From CAVVFX01 sp963747535 (GTDB taxonomy: Bacteria > Acidobacteriota > Terriglobia > Bryobacterales > Bryobacteraceae): a stretch of DNA of 64,000 nt. The stretch is taken from NCBI GenBank assembly GCA_963747535.1, contig CAVVFX010000018.1, positions 141,435 to 205,434 on the forward strand, read 5' to 3'. The notes under the pieces were generated by a model. The model was not told the origin of the DNA. It made no database searches and saw only the letters and a program-made list of their open reading frames with translations. This document shows positions 62,921-64,000 of this stretch, piece after piece. A program made the translations under genes and the position numbers. Positions within the stretch are counted from its first letter, which is position 1, and each line of letters opens with the position of its first letter.

Positions 62921-64000
62921 ATGTCCACGCGCGAGTTCTGCCGACCCGATCCTGAAGAACTTCTCCGTAAGATTGAAGCCGAAGAGGCGCAAGCCCGCCG
63001 CGGACGTCTGAAGATTTTCCTGGGGTACGCACCCCGCGTCGGCAAGTCCTTCCGCATGTTTGACGAAGGACGCCGCCGTGCGGAGCGCGGCCAGGATGTC
63101 ATTGTCGGCGCGCTGCAAAGCAAGGGTGCGGAGGACCTCGCGCCGCTCCTCACCAAATTTGAGGTCATTCCGCCGGTGGACGCCGGCAACGGCTCCGCTA
63201 TGGATGTCGAAGCGATTTTGTGCCGCGCCCCGCAAGTCTGCCTGATCGATCAACTGGCCAGTGACAATCCTCCGGGCGCCCCGAACGAACATCGCTGGCA
63301 GGACGTCGAAACGCTGCTGGATCGCGGCATCAATGTCATCAGCGCGATCAACCTCCAGTACATCGCGGAACTCCAGCCGGAAATCGAGAAACTGACCGGG
63401 CGTCGCGCGCCCAGCTCAGTCCCCCAAAGCTTCATCCGCTCAGCCGACGAGATCGTTGTCGTGGACGTCCCGCCCGAGGACTTGCACGATGACGGCAGGA
63501 GACCCGAAAGCAGCCTCACCCCGAGGCAGCTATCGAATCTCCGCGAACTCGCCTTGCTGCTCGCCGCGGAGGTCGTGGAATCGCAGCTCCAACGTTATAT
63601 GGACGCCCACGGCATCCGTCAATCCTGGGGCACCCAGGAGCGCATCCTGGTCTGCATGACTCCGCGCAGTGAAGCGCGGGCAATGTTGCAGACGGGCCGC
63701 TATTCAGCCGATCGTTTTCACGGGCACCTGATGGCGGTTTATGTCAAACAGAAGGAATTGATTCGCGAAGCCGAGGAGACGCTCGCTCAAAACCTCGACC
63801 TGGCCCGGAAACTGGGCGCCGAAGTCCACGTCCTGGAGGGCGCGGACCCGATGGGAGAGATCATCAAATTCGCCCGCGAGCAACGCGTGACTCAAATTTT
63901 CATTGGCCACACCCAGCGTAGTGCGTGGCGTATCTGGGTCGCCAATCCAGTCGACCGGCTGATCGAGGCAGCTGAAGGAATCGATGTCCGAATCTTCCCC
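62921..64000 (+). CDS. kdpD: KdpD-type sensor (N-terminal domain), 3' end outside window
   Basis: 360 residues from ATG 62921 stay open to the window edge. The KdpD N-domain is shown by LKIFLGYAPRVGKSFRMFDE (canonical GxAPGVGKT; here Arg replaces the first Gly of the Walker A GVGK and Ser follows Lys), HRWQDVETLLDRGINVISAI, and ADEIVVVDVPPEDL. A universal-stress-type domain follows (ERILVCMTPRSEARAMLQTG, VTQIFIGHTQRSAWRIW). KdpD senses K+ shortage and controls the operon with KdpE. Whether a histidine kinase domain follows cannot be seen; stand-alone N-domain forms exist in some bacteria. Eight bp separate it from kdpC. Confidence 0.9.
   Translation, partial: MSTREFCRPDPEELLRKIEAEEAQARRGRLKIFLGYAPRVGKSFRMFDEGRRRAERGQDVIVGALQSKGAEDLAPLLTKFEVIPPVDAGNGSAMDVEAILCRAPQVCLIDQLASDNPPGAPNEHRWQDVETLLDRGINVISAINLQYIAELQPEIEKLTGRRAPSSVPQSFIRSADEIVVVDVPPEDLHDDGRRPESSLTPRQLSNLRELALLLAAEVVESQLQRYMDAHGIRQSWGTQERILVCMTPRSEARAMLQTGRYSADRFHGHLMAVYVKQKELIREAEETLAQNLDLARKLGAEVHVLEGADPMGEIIKFAREQRVTQIFIGHTQRSAWRIWVANPVDRLIEAAEGIDVRIFP

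Noticed and set aside
9018..64000. Search for a selenoprotein with in-frame TGA to match the tRNA-Sec
   Set aside because: No recognised gene in the window is interrupted by a single TGA with continued homology after it.

Overview
The window looks like a chromosomal stretch of an Acidobacteriota genome, probably Bryobacterales / 'Solibacter'-like. This is inferred from gene content, not from a marker gene: an ADOP/MacB-type permease, a large TonB-dependent receptor with an N-terminal CnaB-like domain, a DUF1549/DUF1553 plus DUF1501 gene pair, a PD40 protein with a CxxCH motif, a Ser/Thr kinase fused to an ATPase, and many short palindromic intergenic repeats. Composition is uniformly GC-rich. 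I see no phage, insertion sequence, integrase or CRISPR array.

Layout. 0-7.4 kb: a partial permease, a sulfotransferase-fold gene, and a divergent three-gene operon. The operon holds a CysC-like kinase fused to a PEP-synthase-like kinase, a nucleotidyltransferase and a methyltransferase. Together these resemble the Campylobacter capsule phosphoramidate pathway (Cj1415, Cj1418, Cj1416 and a methyltransferase), and I regard this as the most interesting system in the window. 7.4-13.1 kb: metallophosphoesterase, glycine-rich RRM protein with terminator, a clear tRNA-Sec (anticodon TCA), cupin, SLT lytic transglycosylase and a polytopic membrane protein. 13.4-22 kb: a long-hairpin dispersed repeat, PD40/CxxCH/TPR protein, TonB-dependent receptor, and an unusual decarboxylase-TPR-ATP-grasp fusion. 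22-31.4 kb: two RND efflux systems lying tail to tail, one heavy-metal type (with a small Cys/His protein in front) and one HAE1 type.

31.8-38.5 kb: a NicO/RcnA-type Ni/Co exporter with a very His-rich loop, deoC, a second inverted copy of the long-hairpin repeat, an alpha/beta hydrolase, a MazF-type toxin-antitoxin pair, a small protein plus HNH pair, and a 1.4 kb gap with no convincing gene. 38.5-45.7 kb: a GAF-GAF-SpoIIE phosphatase overlapping lysA, then trpB2, an anchored CnaB-like protein and a glycoamylase-family glycosidase. 45.8-50.8 kb: a DUF1549/DUF1553, DUF1501, ECF sigma, zinc anti-sigma operon in which the last three genes overlap by four bases. 50.9-57.6 kb: a kinase-ATPase-TPR giant, a divergent unknown protein, a decayed TonB receptor remnant, a small membrane protein and a methyltransferase. 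57.7-64 kb: a Kdp potassium-uptake operon with two 27-residue membrane peptides (one is KdpF), kdpA, kdpB, kdpC and the start of kdpD, which runs off the window.

Three families of short repeats recur between genes: the ~265 bp hairpin element (2 copies), a REP-like double hairpin starting GGGCAGACCA (3 full copies and 1 half copy), and a short ACAGACTT/AGTCTGT palindrome placed at operon junctions (3 copies).
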